Positions 12,545-22,591 of a stretch of DNA of 64,000 nucleotides are shown here, one piece after another. The stretch is from contig JASDFA010000018.1 in assembly GCA_035772735.1 (NCBI GenBank), forward strand, positions 141,427,501 through 141,491,500, in the 5' to 3' direction. The first letter of the stretch is position 1; each line of letters starts with the position of its first letter. This DNA comes from Datura wrightii (taxonomy: Eukaryota; Streptophyta; Magnoliopsida; Solanales; Solanaceae). The notes below the pieces were generated by a model. That model was not told the DNA's origin. It did no database searches and saw only the letters and a list, made by a program, of their open reading frames with translations. Made by a program: the position numbers and the translations under genes.

Positions 12545-12812
12545 TCAGTGTACCATATTAGGGAAAAATAAAAATATCTTTAGCCGATGTATCACATCGG
12601 GGTAAAATAAAAATATCTCCAGCCGATATACCACACTGGGGTAAAATAAAAATATCTCCAGTTGATGTACCACATATGGGTAAAATAAAAATATCTCCAG
12701 TCGATGTACCACACCGGAGTAAAATAAAAATATCTCCAGCCGATGTACCACATCGGGGTAAAATAAAAATATCTCTGGCTGATATACCACATCGGGGTAA
12801 AATAAAAATAAT
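12545..12812. repeat. Tandem repeat, 39-bp unit, second array
   Basis: About six copies of the same 39-bp unit as at 6985-7240, at the same place in the other LTR. The units differ between arrays (for example ATATCTTTAGCC and ATATCTCTGGCTG here). The open minus frames across it are repeat artefacts. Confidence 0.9.
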
Positions 12813-14378
12813 TCTCAATCGTAATCATAAATAGGGTGGATATGGTTTATATTGAGTCAATTTAACATGTATGGCATATAAATGAAAAATATTAAATCTG
12901 TGGCCAGAATAGGCCTCTTTCGTAACCCATAAATGCAAGTGAGCACCCATATCATGTAAATCTAGAAAATATGCATATATGCCACGTAAAACTGTCAAAT
13001 TATACATGAACATGTTGACTCAGTAACTCGAAGGGCCTTTAAGAGGTTTAGACGACATAAGAACTTTTATAGGCTTATAAACAATGTCCTACAAATAATC
13101 CTACCAATTTAACATATTACTTGGATATAAACACATAGATCTCATTTCTACACAATTCTTTAACATCTAGAATCTGCAAATATATACTGCCTACCAGGTG
13201 GTTTACCTGTATCGACAACTATACATTGAAATTTCATTGCCAAATTTATCATATAGATAAGCACATATAATTCTTAATTCATTTGACTTATTTGCAGGAA
13301 AACATGGAAATTATAACTAGGAACTTGAAGTTATTTGTCATATACATGGAGTGGAGAATTGAACTACAGACATACAACATATAAGACTTTTATATAATGT
13401 ATAACTCGTATTTAGTTAACTGGGTGACCTCCAGGAGACTTCCTGGTATTCAAAGTTTTTAGCATAATTGATCATTATCATAGCCTGCACTTATACTTAC
13501 TTAGACATTAGGAACATTGGTACATGGGATAATCTCTCCTCTGAATTTAGGAAATTCAACTGATAACTCAAGAAGAGCTAAACATAAAGATGCATGACTT
13601 GAATATAACTAAAAGAATTCAACTGTATGTTATAAAATGAAAATCATATACATTAAGACTTCTTACTAGAAAGACATATAAAGACTTGAGTTCTTAGACT
13701 TCTATACAACATCAGATACTTGACCAATACATTAGCATAATTCTCGAAATATGATCTATCAAAAACTTCTTAGACCAGCTAGCACGTTTCAACATAAATT
13801 AGGGACATAAAGACATAAGTTGAGGATCTGAGACTTGGAGCTCTATAACTTGGGAACTCGTTTGTAACTCTCTAAGTGATGCCTTATAGGAAAATAAAGA
13901 TATATAGCCATAATTCATGTGATGCTGGATTACCTTACATAACGTTGCAATTATCTGCAGAGCTTAAGAAAGCTTACATAATCATAAGTGTCTTAGAAGA
14001 TCCTAGGATTACCCTTTTCAGACATGGTAGAAAATTTCAACACATAGAATAGATAACTTAACATAATCATTTAGGGGTATAACAGAGAGCTTCTCAACTT
14101 AAGTTACTATTTTGCAGACGTTCAACTCTAATTATTTCGTAGAAGGTTAACACTTTAGTGGTTATTCATCAACGTAACACATATTGAACATAAACAACTT
14201 AATTTATAACTCTATTGCTAAACGTCTTTAGAACAGGGTTAATCTTCCTAGTTGTTGCCTACCTCGTTCACAATCGTAACCCCTATCATCAAATTTAACA
14301 ATATTTAGCTCTACTTTCCTTATTCATCTTAACTTCTTTGCCAAAAATTATTCACTCTACCCTAAAGTCTTTACCCTC

Positions 14379-14383
14379 GTGTT
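14379..14383. repeat. Target site duplication GTGTT, left copy
   Basis: GTGTT precedes the LTR at 14384 and recurs at 24053-24057 after the last base of the right LTR. The undisturbed sequence at 8816-8824 (CTCGTGTTC) shows the empty site in the other copy of the host LTR, which confirms the insertion point. Confidence 0.95.
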
Positions 14384-15845
14384 TGATCTTGGGCAGATTT
14401 ATATGCCCAAGTGATACTCAAACGTATCATTTTTACCTTGTTTGTTGTGCAAGGTGTATATAATATCATGTAATTGGTAATAAAATGTGAATTTACACTA
14501 ACCAACATGATTAGCATTTGTTTTGCAGGTAAATGTGATTTTTAGGAGCTAAAATGCATGTTGGAACTATGTCGGAGTTGGATTTGGATGCGAGCGTGGA
14601 AAAGACCTTGGAATGCACATTTTATAAGGGATCCGTGATGGAGCCGTGCCACGCTACCATCGCGGCAGCACACTGCCTGAACAAGAATTAAAATGGCAAA
14701 TTCCAGTGTGCCTTCGCGTCAGCTCCGTGGCACGGAGAGAGGCCTCCGCGATGGCCTCCGTGCCACGTTGAGGTTAATTTATCGGACCCTGGAAATTCCA
14801 GTGAAGGTCCGCGTCCACGCCGTGTCACGGAGGCAGTGCTCCGTGTTGGCCTCCGTGACACGTTGCTTGTTATTCCGGGAAAAATTTCCCACTAGTATAA
14901 ATAGCACACTTAGGTTTATTTTAATTAGTTTTTAGTTTTTAGACTGAGTTCAGAAGTGGAGAGCAAGGACGTGGGTTAGTAGCAGTTGAGGAATGAAAAA
15001 GCTAAGGGATTTCTTCTCTTCTTTTCTTCTTTCTATCAATTGTACGTATGATTTACACTCATTTTAGGATGATCAATCCACAAATGAGTGGCTAATTCTC
15101 TTCCTTGCTGAGGTTTTGAACATGTGTAATAAATTTTGATTGTAACTGTATATGGTTTTCTTCTTCTTCTTTAATGTTGTTCTATTAATTCTTGTTCTTA
15201 CTGCATTAGTGCTTGGCCAACATTAATGTATATCTAAAAAGTCCAATTTCACTTGAAAGAGTAAGAAATTGGAAAGTTGTGAATTAATAGGGTATTGTTC
15301 TTAACTTGATTTGGGAAAATTGGGTTTTGATGTGCTTTCCTTATAGAAATATACTTGAAAGCCGTATTAGTCAATTTAGGAACCGGAATTGTAGTGCTAG
15401 GTCATAAATTGCATTTGATCACAGAAATGTAGACGGATGGTTTATGATTCTAAAGTGAAATTAAATACGAGAGTTTTAATTTCTAGACGAATGTTCTTGG
15501 CTAGCAACATGAAGAAGATAGTAACCAAATTATCATGATTATCGAATTCATTACTTGTTCTTAACCTTGGCATGTTCATATCCATTGTCTAAATTCACAA
15601 GTAAATAGTTGTTATTAGTTGTAGTATATATAGTTAGAAACAAAAACTCAAGTAACTCTTGGTTACATTGTTGTTAGCATAATTAGAAGTTAAATAGGAA
15701 TATAGTAAACTAGGCAATTTTACGTATCTTGAGCCTCCTTGAATCGATACTTGGCTACTTAGCCACTTTATTACTTGTTTGACCACGTGCACTTGCGTGT
15801 CGGTTTATAATATATAATACCAACCTGAGCACAAAACCGCGAACA
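14384..15845 (+). repeat. 5' LTR
   Basis: It runs from TGATCTTGGG to GCGAACA. A hairpin, CTTGGGCA / TGCCCAAG with an 8-base loop, sits at 14388-14411, four bases inside the end. The TATA box TATAAATA is at 14896-14903. The transcribed part downstream is AT-rich. It matches 22592-24052 nearly base for base. Confidence 0.95.
14726..14903 (+). promoter_or_regulatory. LTR promoter: two inverted-repeat modules and TATA box
   Basis: The first inverted repeat has arms CGTGGCACGGAG (14726-14737) and CTCCGTGCCACG (14756-14767). The second has arms CGTGTCACGGAGG (14821-14833) and CCTCCGTGACACG (14850-14862), with a 16-base spacer. The starts are 95 bp apart. TATAAATA follows 33 bases after the second. 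The arms differ by a compensating G-C to T-A change. The 3' LTR has the same layout with its TATA box at 23104-23111. This is the likely Pol II promoter; the role of the repeats is inferred. Confidence 0.75.
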
Positions 15846-15851
15846 AGTTTT

Positions 15852-15869
15852 TGGCGCCGTTGCTGGGGA
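15852..15869 (+). promoter_or_regulatory. Primer binding site for tRNA-Asp
   Basis: TGGCGCCGTTGCTGGGGA lies six bases after the LTR end. It has one mismatch (C to T) against the complement of the tRNA-Asp 3' end. This primer is characteristic of Athila-type Ty3/Gypsy elements. Confidence 0.88.
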
Positions 15870-16008
15870 GGCTAGGCGATTTGTGAAATTGTGTTTAGTG
15901 TAAATTTACTGTATTTGTATTTTCAATTTCTTAAGTGTTAACAACTTGGTCTTAGCCTGTATTTTGCAGATTTTGTTTCTGTAAACACTGGCAAGGGACA
16001 AAGAGCTG

Positions 16009-17589
16009 GTGGAATCTTACTTAGAGCCTGAATGTGAATTTCATAGTCAACGTAGAGAAGCTCTACGAAAGAAGCTGCAGTTGCTTAAACAGTCTATGAT
16101 GGAGCAACAAAATCCACCAGTTGTGCGGGCAGTTTTAGTGCCCGATGAAGCAGCAGCAAGGCCGGTTCGTGAGGTGGCAATCCCACACGCTAATAATGTA
16201 CATTCTAGCATCCGCAAACCAGAGCCTGGAGGGAGGTTTGAATTAAAGCAGAATATGGTGCAACTTTTGCACACAAGCGGGCAATTTACCGGTCTCCCTC
16301 ATGAAGATCCACAACAACATCTCCAAAACATTTTGGAGATAAGTGACACTTATATACCCGCTGGAGTGTCACCTGATTATGTTCGGCTCACCTTATTTCC
16401 ATTTTCCTTACTTGGTGAAGCCAAGAGGTGGTTAAAAGCTGAACCACCCGATTCTATATCAACGTGGGATGATCTTGCACGGAAGTTTCTTATCAGATTT
16501 TTTCCTTCTGGTAAAACAGCCAGACTTAGGAGTCAAATCCTAAGTTTTAAACAGAGGGAAGGAGAAAATCTATATCAAGCCTGGGAAAGATTTAAATCCA
16601 TGTTGCGGGACTGTCCTCACCATCATCAGTCCAATGAGGTGTTGGTACACACATTTATTGAGGGTTTGGAACCCCACACTAAAATTCTGTTAGATTCAGC
16701 ACCTGGAGGGCAAGCGCTGGAGAAGACCTATGAGGAGCTTTACACTTTGCTCAACCGAATTTCACAAGGCAATCCAGAATGGAATGTAGATTCTTAAAGA
16801 GGTGGAGCAAGGAAAGCAGTGGGAGTGCTTGAAGTGGATGGATTCACAGCTATCGCTGCATAGATAGCTGCTTTGCAAAATCAGTTAAACACTTACTTCA
16901 GCAATATAAATTTGAACCAGCCTTCAGCTTCAGTCAATGCAGTTCAACAGATGTGGTGTGAAGTATGTGGTAGTAGTGAGCATTCAGCTGAATGCTGTGG
17001 TGCAAATCCTGATTCTGTTAACTTTGTAGGCAATGCACAGAGAAATCAGCAGCAGTTTGGTAGTGGCTACAACTCAAATTGGAGGAACCATCCAAATTTT
17101 TCGTGCAGTAGCAACAATCAACAAGGCCAAAGTTCAGGGCAGGGGATGCAGAGAAACCAAGGAGGGCAACAAAATTATCAAGCTCAATTCAGAAATCACA
17201 ATGCCCCTCCTCCACCACCATCACCTACCATTGAGGAGATGTTCAAAACCATGATCGCTAATCAGGCACAATTGCAGGCTGACTATGTCAAATTGGCAGC
17301 CGAAGTGAAGAACAATCAGTTGGCGACCAAGGCTCTTCAATATCAGTTTGGGCAATTTGCTAGTGCCCAAAATACTAGACCCAGAGGAGGACTACCTAGC
17401 GACACGGATCCTAATCCGAAGCAGGTAAATGCAGTGACCACGAGGAGTGGTTTACAGTTAAAGGAGGTTGAACCGGAAAGACCGCCTCAAAAGTCAGGAG
17501 CAGCAGATGTTGAGGGAGAGCAAATCTCGGATAAGGGGAAGACTAAAGAAGCTGAACCAGAAAGGCCTCCACCCCCGTTCCCTCAATGA
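16009..17589 (+). pseudogene. Athila-like gag with internal stops
   Basis: Residues 1-100 form the N-terminal arm, and the gag core follows (QHLQNILEISDTYIPAGVS, AKRWLKAEPP, FLIRFFPSGK, FIEGLEPHTKILLDS). Stops lie at 16795 (TAA) and 16862 (TAG). Beyond them the frame continues through a CCHC knuckle (CEVCGSSEHSAECC at about 16959-17000), an Asn/Gln-rich stretch and a proline-rich linker, to a TGA at 17587 where the relative at 1326-2360 has Arg. The product would assemble particles and package RNA. The start at 16009 is the first in-frame Met-like codon; translation of the parent probably began a little upstream. Frame and order match the copy at 2345-3624. Confidence 0.88.
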
Positions 17590-18381
17590 CTTAAGAAACA
17601 CAAGGAGGAGGCGTGTTTCCAGAAATTCATGGAGGTACTTAAACAGGTACATGTTAACTTACCTCTTGTTGATGTCTTGTAGGGAGTGCCAAAATATGCG
17701 AAGTATATTAAAGACATCGTGGCTAACAAAAGTCGTTTGACTGAGTATGCCACGGTAGCTTTAACGGAGGAATGCACTTCCCGTATTCAGAATAGGTTTC
17801 CCACAAAACTGAAAGACCCTGGAAGTTTTACTATCCAGCTTACTATTGGGCAAAGTATCCGAGCTCGTGGATTATGTGACTTGGGGGCAAGCATAAATCT
17901 GATGCCATCTTCGGTATTCAGAAAGTTAGGTCTAGAAAGTCCTAGACCTACAACGGTAATCTTGCAGCTAGCAGACAGGTCTTTATCTAAGCGAGATGGC
18001 ATTGTTGAGGATGTGTTAGTGCAAGTAGGCTCCCTCATTTTTCCGGTCGATTTCATTGTTCTGGATTTTGAACCAGATGCTGAAGTCCCATTTATTTTGG
18101 GAAGACCCTTTTTGGCAACCGGAAAGGCATTAATTGATGTAGCTGCGAGTCAATTCACAATGCGAGCACATGACAAGGTCGAAGTGTTCGACATGTACAA
18201 GGTACCCAAGCTCCCGACTGTTTATAAGGATCTCTCGGTGATCAACGTGATTGATCATGGGAATGCTAATGGAATGAGTGATTCTCGAGATTTACTAGGA
18301 AGGCCACCGGATAAGGTTGAGAACTACTGGGGGGATGACCATGATCGGGAAAAATCGTCCATCTCCCTAGTAGACAAGTGA
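17590..18381 (+). pseudogene. Athila-like aspartic protease, then end of coding
   Basis: A segment with KKHKEEACFQKF links gag to a TAG at 17681, where related copies have Gln. From 17686 a 231-codon open frame holds the protease: ALTEECTSRIQNR, catalytic LCDLGASINLMP (DLGA codons 17878-17889) and FILGRPFLATG (18091-18123). The catalytic loop is intact, unlike in the two other Athila-like copies. After about residue 200 the frame runs into sequence with no RT homology and stops at 18379-18381, directly before the hairpins at 18392. RT-RNase H-integrase are therefore deleted. Confidence 0.88.
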
Positions 18382-18391
18382 GCTTAAAGGA

Positions 18392-18439
18392 CGTCGAGCC
18401 GCGACGGTAAACCAGGCGCTGCACGGGAGGCAACCCGTG
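18392..18439 (+). promoter_or_regulatory. Twin hairpins after the protease gene
   Basis: Hairpin 1: CGTCG (18392-18396), 5-base loop, CGACG (18402-18406). Hairpin 2: CACGGG (18422-18427), loop AGGCAA, CCCGTG (18434-18439). GCGCT lies between them. The element at 29392-29438 has the same two hairpins with identical geometry and paired changes in the second stem. Function unknown; the position marks the normal end of pol. Confidence 0.75.
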
Positions 18440-18736
18440 AGAAAAATATTTTATTTTTCTTCTTTTTGCACAGTGTAGTTAGTTTTTATCTTTATTTTTG
18501 TTTTAGTTGTTTATTTCCAATTTTTATTTTTCTTTTTCTTTTCTTGATTAGGTTTAGATTTTCATTTTAGTTAGTATTTTTTTATTTTAGTTAGGGAAAT
18601 CTATTAATTTAACCAATTTTTGTTTAGTGAGGTGATTTTCAGGTATAACGGAGGAAATATACATGGAATAGAGAAAATGAGGCAAGGTATGAAAAATCAA
18701 ATTAATTGAAGAAACAGTGCACTGGCGCGTTGGCGC

Positions 18737-18939
18737 CGTGTCATGGAGGCAGTGCTCCGCGTTGGCCTCCGTGACACATTGAAGGCAAAATCCGGATTTT
18801 TCAAAAATCCAGTAAGCCAACGCGTTGGCTCCGTGTCACGGAGGAGGGGCTCCGCGTTACCCTCCGTGACACGTTGCCCCTTATTCAGTGCCGGGTCACA
18901 CCGGGTTGCCGGGTGCCCCGCGTGTTTTCTTTAAATATA
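18737..18939 (+). promoter_or_regulatory. Putative internal promoter copied from the LTR
   Basis: Two inverted repeats, 18737-18777 and 18832-18873, each with arms of 12 to 13 bases like CGTGTCACGGAGG / CCTCCGTGACACG around a 16-base spacer. The starts are 95 bp apart, the same spacing as in the LTR promoter. The first spacer differs from that of the LTR at one base. TTTAAATATA at 18930-18939 could serve as the TATA box. It lies upstream of the intron and ORF that follow. Promoter activity is inferred. Confidence 0.6.
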
Positions 18940-19072
18940 CCCCCGATTTTGCCCAATTTTTCCCAATCCCTCTTCCCTCCGCGACCAAACACCCATTCCC
19001 CCCTCCCCAAGCACCGTGCCACGTTCCAAGGCAAGGAAAAACATCAATTTTCTTCGGTTCTTCAATTCAAAG

Positions 19073-19781
19073 GTATGTTTTCATCGTCTATCTCAATGTT
19101 TTTGGCAATTTTTATCAAATTTGGGCATATGAGGTGAGATATATCACCCTAGGTAGAAATTAAACATGAATGTTGGATTATTTGTGATTGATATATGTTT
19201 GAATTGTTGTATTTAGCGTTTGAACTTATCGATTGCGTAAATAATTTGAAATTGATCATAGAATGGTATTCTAGGGTTTGGGTTGTTGAATTTGCCTTGG
19301 GCACTTGATAATTTGGTGAATTCGATGCCGGGGTGTGTTTATTATTTGAGAGAAGTCGTGGTAAATATTGTGTAAATGTTAAGAGACGACGAATTCTCGA
19401 ATTTTTGCGGGAAAATGCATAAAATGTATGAATTGGTTAGATTGTTTGGATTCGTTTGTCTATAACATGTTTTTATTGTAGTTTTTATTTTGTTGTTGTT
19501 TTTTGTTTCTTGTGCGATGTATGAATTGTTAGCGATAGTAGGATTGGGATTAGCTGTATGAAGTCTGAGTAGTACGCTAACCGTTATGCTGTCGAAATTT
19601 TGTTGTGAACGCACTAAGCATGAAATTATGATGTTGTCTGTGGTGTACTTAGAGTTATCTTTGCCGTAATTTTGTAGAAGTAGCTAAGGCCTAAGTGTGG
19701 GGTAAATGTTGTGTAACCCGACCTTAGCCGAAGTTAACAAGTTTTTAGCTTAACGTTGTGCTTGTTTGTGTAAATTGACAG
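19073..19781 (+). other. Putative 5' leader intron of the downstream ORF
   Basis: A donor AAAG|GTATGT at 19069-19078 and an acceptor TTGACAG at 19775-19781 enclose 709 bp of T-rich sequence, as plant introns have. The ORF begins at an ATG six bases after the acceptor. The interval has many stops in all frames. It also contains AAGTGTGGGGTAA (19693-19705), a copy of the polypurine tract. No transcript evidence is available. Confidence 0.5.
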
Positions 19782-19786
19782 GTACA

Positions 19787-21007
19787 ATGGCTAGCAGACA
19801 AGATAAAGGCAAGGGTGCTTCTACCTCAGGCACAGGTAGGAAAAGGATGAGACTGGGCACCGCAGTCCCAGCTGCACCCGCTGTTCCGCGCGGCCAACGC
19901 CGCCAATACGGAACAAGAAGGGTCACCGATGAAGGGAAGAAGTGGTACGCGAAACATAAAGAAAACAAGTACTTCCCCGAGGAACATATTGCACGGGAAC
20001 CACTTGCACAGGAGTTCCCTCACATTGTATAGAGAATCGAGGCAGCTGGGTACAGCTTTATTTTTCAGGAGCCCAAGGAGTGCAACCTTCACTTGGTCCG
20101 GGAATTTTATGCAAACTGGAACCCGGCCATCAGAAGCCACACTATAAAAATCAGAGGGCAGATTGTCACTCTGGAACCCCAGCAGCTGAATGCCATCGTT
20201 GGAGCACGGGACACAGACGCCCACGTTCTCCGCCAGCTAAACATCACCCCACCGTACGCCGACATCAGATGTACGTTGTGTGAGGCTCGATCCACAGCCC
20301 GATGGAGTAGACATAAGGAGAGGGGTTACCACCAGACTCTGCCTTATTCGCAGATGAACAGGGAGGCCAGAATCTGGCTGAAGATTGTATGTTCGTGCTT
20401 GATCCCGGGAGTCCATATGACAGATATGACCCGGGACCATGTCTGCTTGGTGTATGCCCTTATGAAAGGGCTTGAGATTAATGTGGGGGCGGTCATAATA
20501 TCCGCCATGAAGAGAGCCAGACTACACCATGGCCACAGATACGGGTTTGGCAGACTCATCACCACTTTCCTCCGAGGCCTCGACATTGAGGAAGAAGCCT
20601 TGGACTATATTCCACAGTTGGAGCGGAGGGCCCTCGACGTGACAAAGACTAAGGCCCCCGACACTACACACGGACCAATATTGACTTTGGGCGAGCGACA
20701 TGCTCGTGAAGATCTGTACATGGCCCGTATGTTTGGCATGCAGATGCTACAGCTACGAATTGGTGGGAGACCAGCCACCGAGGAAGAATTATGGCAGTTG
20801 GAGTTGGACTACCCCTTTGACGAGAACGCCAGAGCCTTATGTCGGGTAGGGCCACCCTTTGTGGAGCCTACAGATGACGATGTCCCTACTGATGAGGAGA
20901 CACGTCGTGAGGACTCTGATGTGGAGTCCGATGAAAACGATGGAGCTGATTCAGATATGGGCGATGAGGCCGCAGCACCGGATGAGGAAGTCGAATATTT
21001 CGACTGA
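19787..21007 (+). pseudogene. ORF of the putative plant transposon protein family (FYANW type), one internal stop
   Basis: From the ATG at 19787 the frame is open for 406 codons except for a TAG at 20030-20032. The N-terminus is short and basic (GRKRMRLG, GQRRQYGTRR), suggesting nuclear targeting. The centre has VREFYANWNP, SHTIKIRGQIV, LNAIVGARDTDAH and LPYSQMNREARIWLKIVCSCLIPGVH-like blocks. I recognise these as the domain often labelled putative plant transposon protein (Pfam PF20167, from memory). The last 50 residues are strongly acidic (DDDVPTDEE through EEVEYFD). No biochemical role is known to me. It occupies the place where Athila elements carry an env-like gene, but no signal peptide or transmembrane segment is visible. 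It has its own promoter-like repeats and putative intron. Confidence 0.75.
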
Positions 21008-22553
21008 GCAGGGAGTTCCACCACCCAAAATTTTGTGCTTTGTATTGTTGTGAACACTGGGGACAGTGTTCGATTTAAGTGTGGGGTGGGGAGTAGTTAG
21101 GTGCTGGGACATAGGCTCTAAATTGCTGTATATTTTTCCTTGATGTTTATGAATGTTTGCGCTTTCCCTGTTGTGAACTGTTTGGTGATGTATCTGTATA
21201 TATTTGTTGTGTGGTTAATGATGTGTGTTTTTGAAAGTATGGTTGCCATTGTGTGTGTGTTTTTTTTCCTCTATCGACATGAACGATATTTTTCAAAATT
21301 TTTGCGAAAATATTTTGCACTTGTAAATATTTTCTTTCTACCGAAATGATCGATGTGTTGCAAAAATTTTTCAATTTTTTTATTTTTTTTTGGGTTTCTC
21401 GGAGTTTGTTTTCAGTTCTTTTACCGAGAATAGTCCCATTGAACCGATGTCATAGTTAGTGACCGTTCCCTATGATGGATGGATGACGACCGTCTTAAGG
21501 GAAATGTAGTCGGTAGGAGTAGGATTTTTATTTGTTTTTTTAGTTTTTCTTTGGTGGATTGCATCAATGAACTGTAGTTGCTTATGGTTGCTAAAATTTC
21601 GTTGCGTGTTGTAATTGATGTTCAAAATGTGAAAGTGATTCTTTTGAAAGCATGCAATTCTGTAAATATGTTGAGTTACCTAGGCTATAGAATTTGGTTC
21701 AGTATGATTGAGGCTTAATCTTGAATTCATGTAATTGACTAATTAAAGAGTCTGTGAATGCATCTTGATTCGAGCATGTGCATGAAGTGTGAAGTGAGGT
21801 ATTGCTATTCCATGTCATTGTGAATTGTCTAGAACTTGCCTGGTGTGTATACAAAACGAAATGAAGGAGGTGTAGTGTTGGAAAGGATGTAGGCATTTCT
21901 TTGTTTTAACTGATAGTTTCCATTTTTTTCTTGTCAAATTCTACCTTTTTATATGTTGTATACCCTAGTCAGCCCGTTGAGCCATTAGCCGATTTCTTTC
22001 TTTTGTCCAAAATTGTATGAACTAAGCTTTATTCCTTCTTTTCATTAGCCTTAAAGTCTATAAGAAGCTCTTAAGCGCTTACAAAGAAAAGAAAATGTTT
22101 CCCAAAGTGTTAAAGAGTGAAAAGAGTGAAAAGAGAAAGAAAAGCAAAGTGAAGAAAGAAAAGATGATGTTGAAGAGGCACTTGTTGTAATTAATGCATG
22201 TGAATTCTTTTGGGAGAGAGAGTGAAATTTATTTGTATATGCCCCTACTTGCATGTTTGTGTGCTGCATGAACATAAAGGGGAAGTTTCTCTCGAGTTGT
22301 GAGGGCACATGCTTGATGAAAGATTGATTTTCGTGTCGGATTTCTTGATTAGTTGATTTGCATGAGTTTGCCGATATCAAGAATCAATTCTTAAAGTCTA
22401 GGAAGCCTTGATGTATTAAAGGTCATTGTATTGTACGACCAAGCATGTTTTCTTGATGATTTGCAAAAATTGAATAATCGGTATGACCGTAGCATAAATT
22501 GTTGCACCATAGTGACGAAGGTTGGGATGTAATTTGCATGATTTGTGTATGTG
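21008..22553 (+). other. 3' noncoding region of the element
   Basis: No protein-coding signal. A polypurine-tract-like copy, TGTTCGATTTAAGTGTGGGGT, lies at 21067-21087, soon after the ORF. From about 21420 to 22553 the sequence aligns in patches with 29790-31270 of the other Athila-like element (for example CTTGCCTGGTGTGTATACAAA at 21835 and 30266, and GTCGGATTTCTTGATTAG). A long A/G-rich patch is at 22080-22170. Such conservation in a noncoding stretch suggests cis function. Confidence 0.65.
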
Positions 22554-22591
22554 TTGTTCGAGGACGAACAAGGATTTAAGTGTGGGGTAAG
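22554..22591 (+). promoter_or_regulatory. AGGA-loop hairpin and polypurine tract
   Basis: TTGTTCG (22554-22560), loop AGGA, CGAACAA (22565-22571), then GGATTTAAGTGTGGGGTAAG up to the LTR start at 22592. The tract primes plus-strand synthesis. The hairpin is perfect over seven pairs. Confidence 0.85.

Larger units (their letters stand above)
11831..14383 (-). repeat. 5' LTR of the large-LTR element, first part
   Basis: It starts TGTCACGCCC beside the primer site and runs to 14383, where the element at 14384-24052 interrupts it. It resumes at 24058. The first 0.7 kb (11831-12540) has no counterpart in the left copy. From 12545 it matches 6985 onward. The reconstructed length is about 4.09 kb, very long for an LTR. 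No gene is visible. Confidence 0.8.

Noticed and set aside
12545..12828. Array of regular repeats that could suggest a CRISPR
   Set aside because: Units are contiguous with no unique spacers, and the setting is a plant LTR.
18874..19163. Overlapping frames after the internal promoter repeats
   Set aside because: Short and proline-rich, in a stretch better read as leader and intron start.
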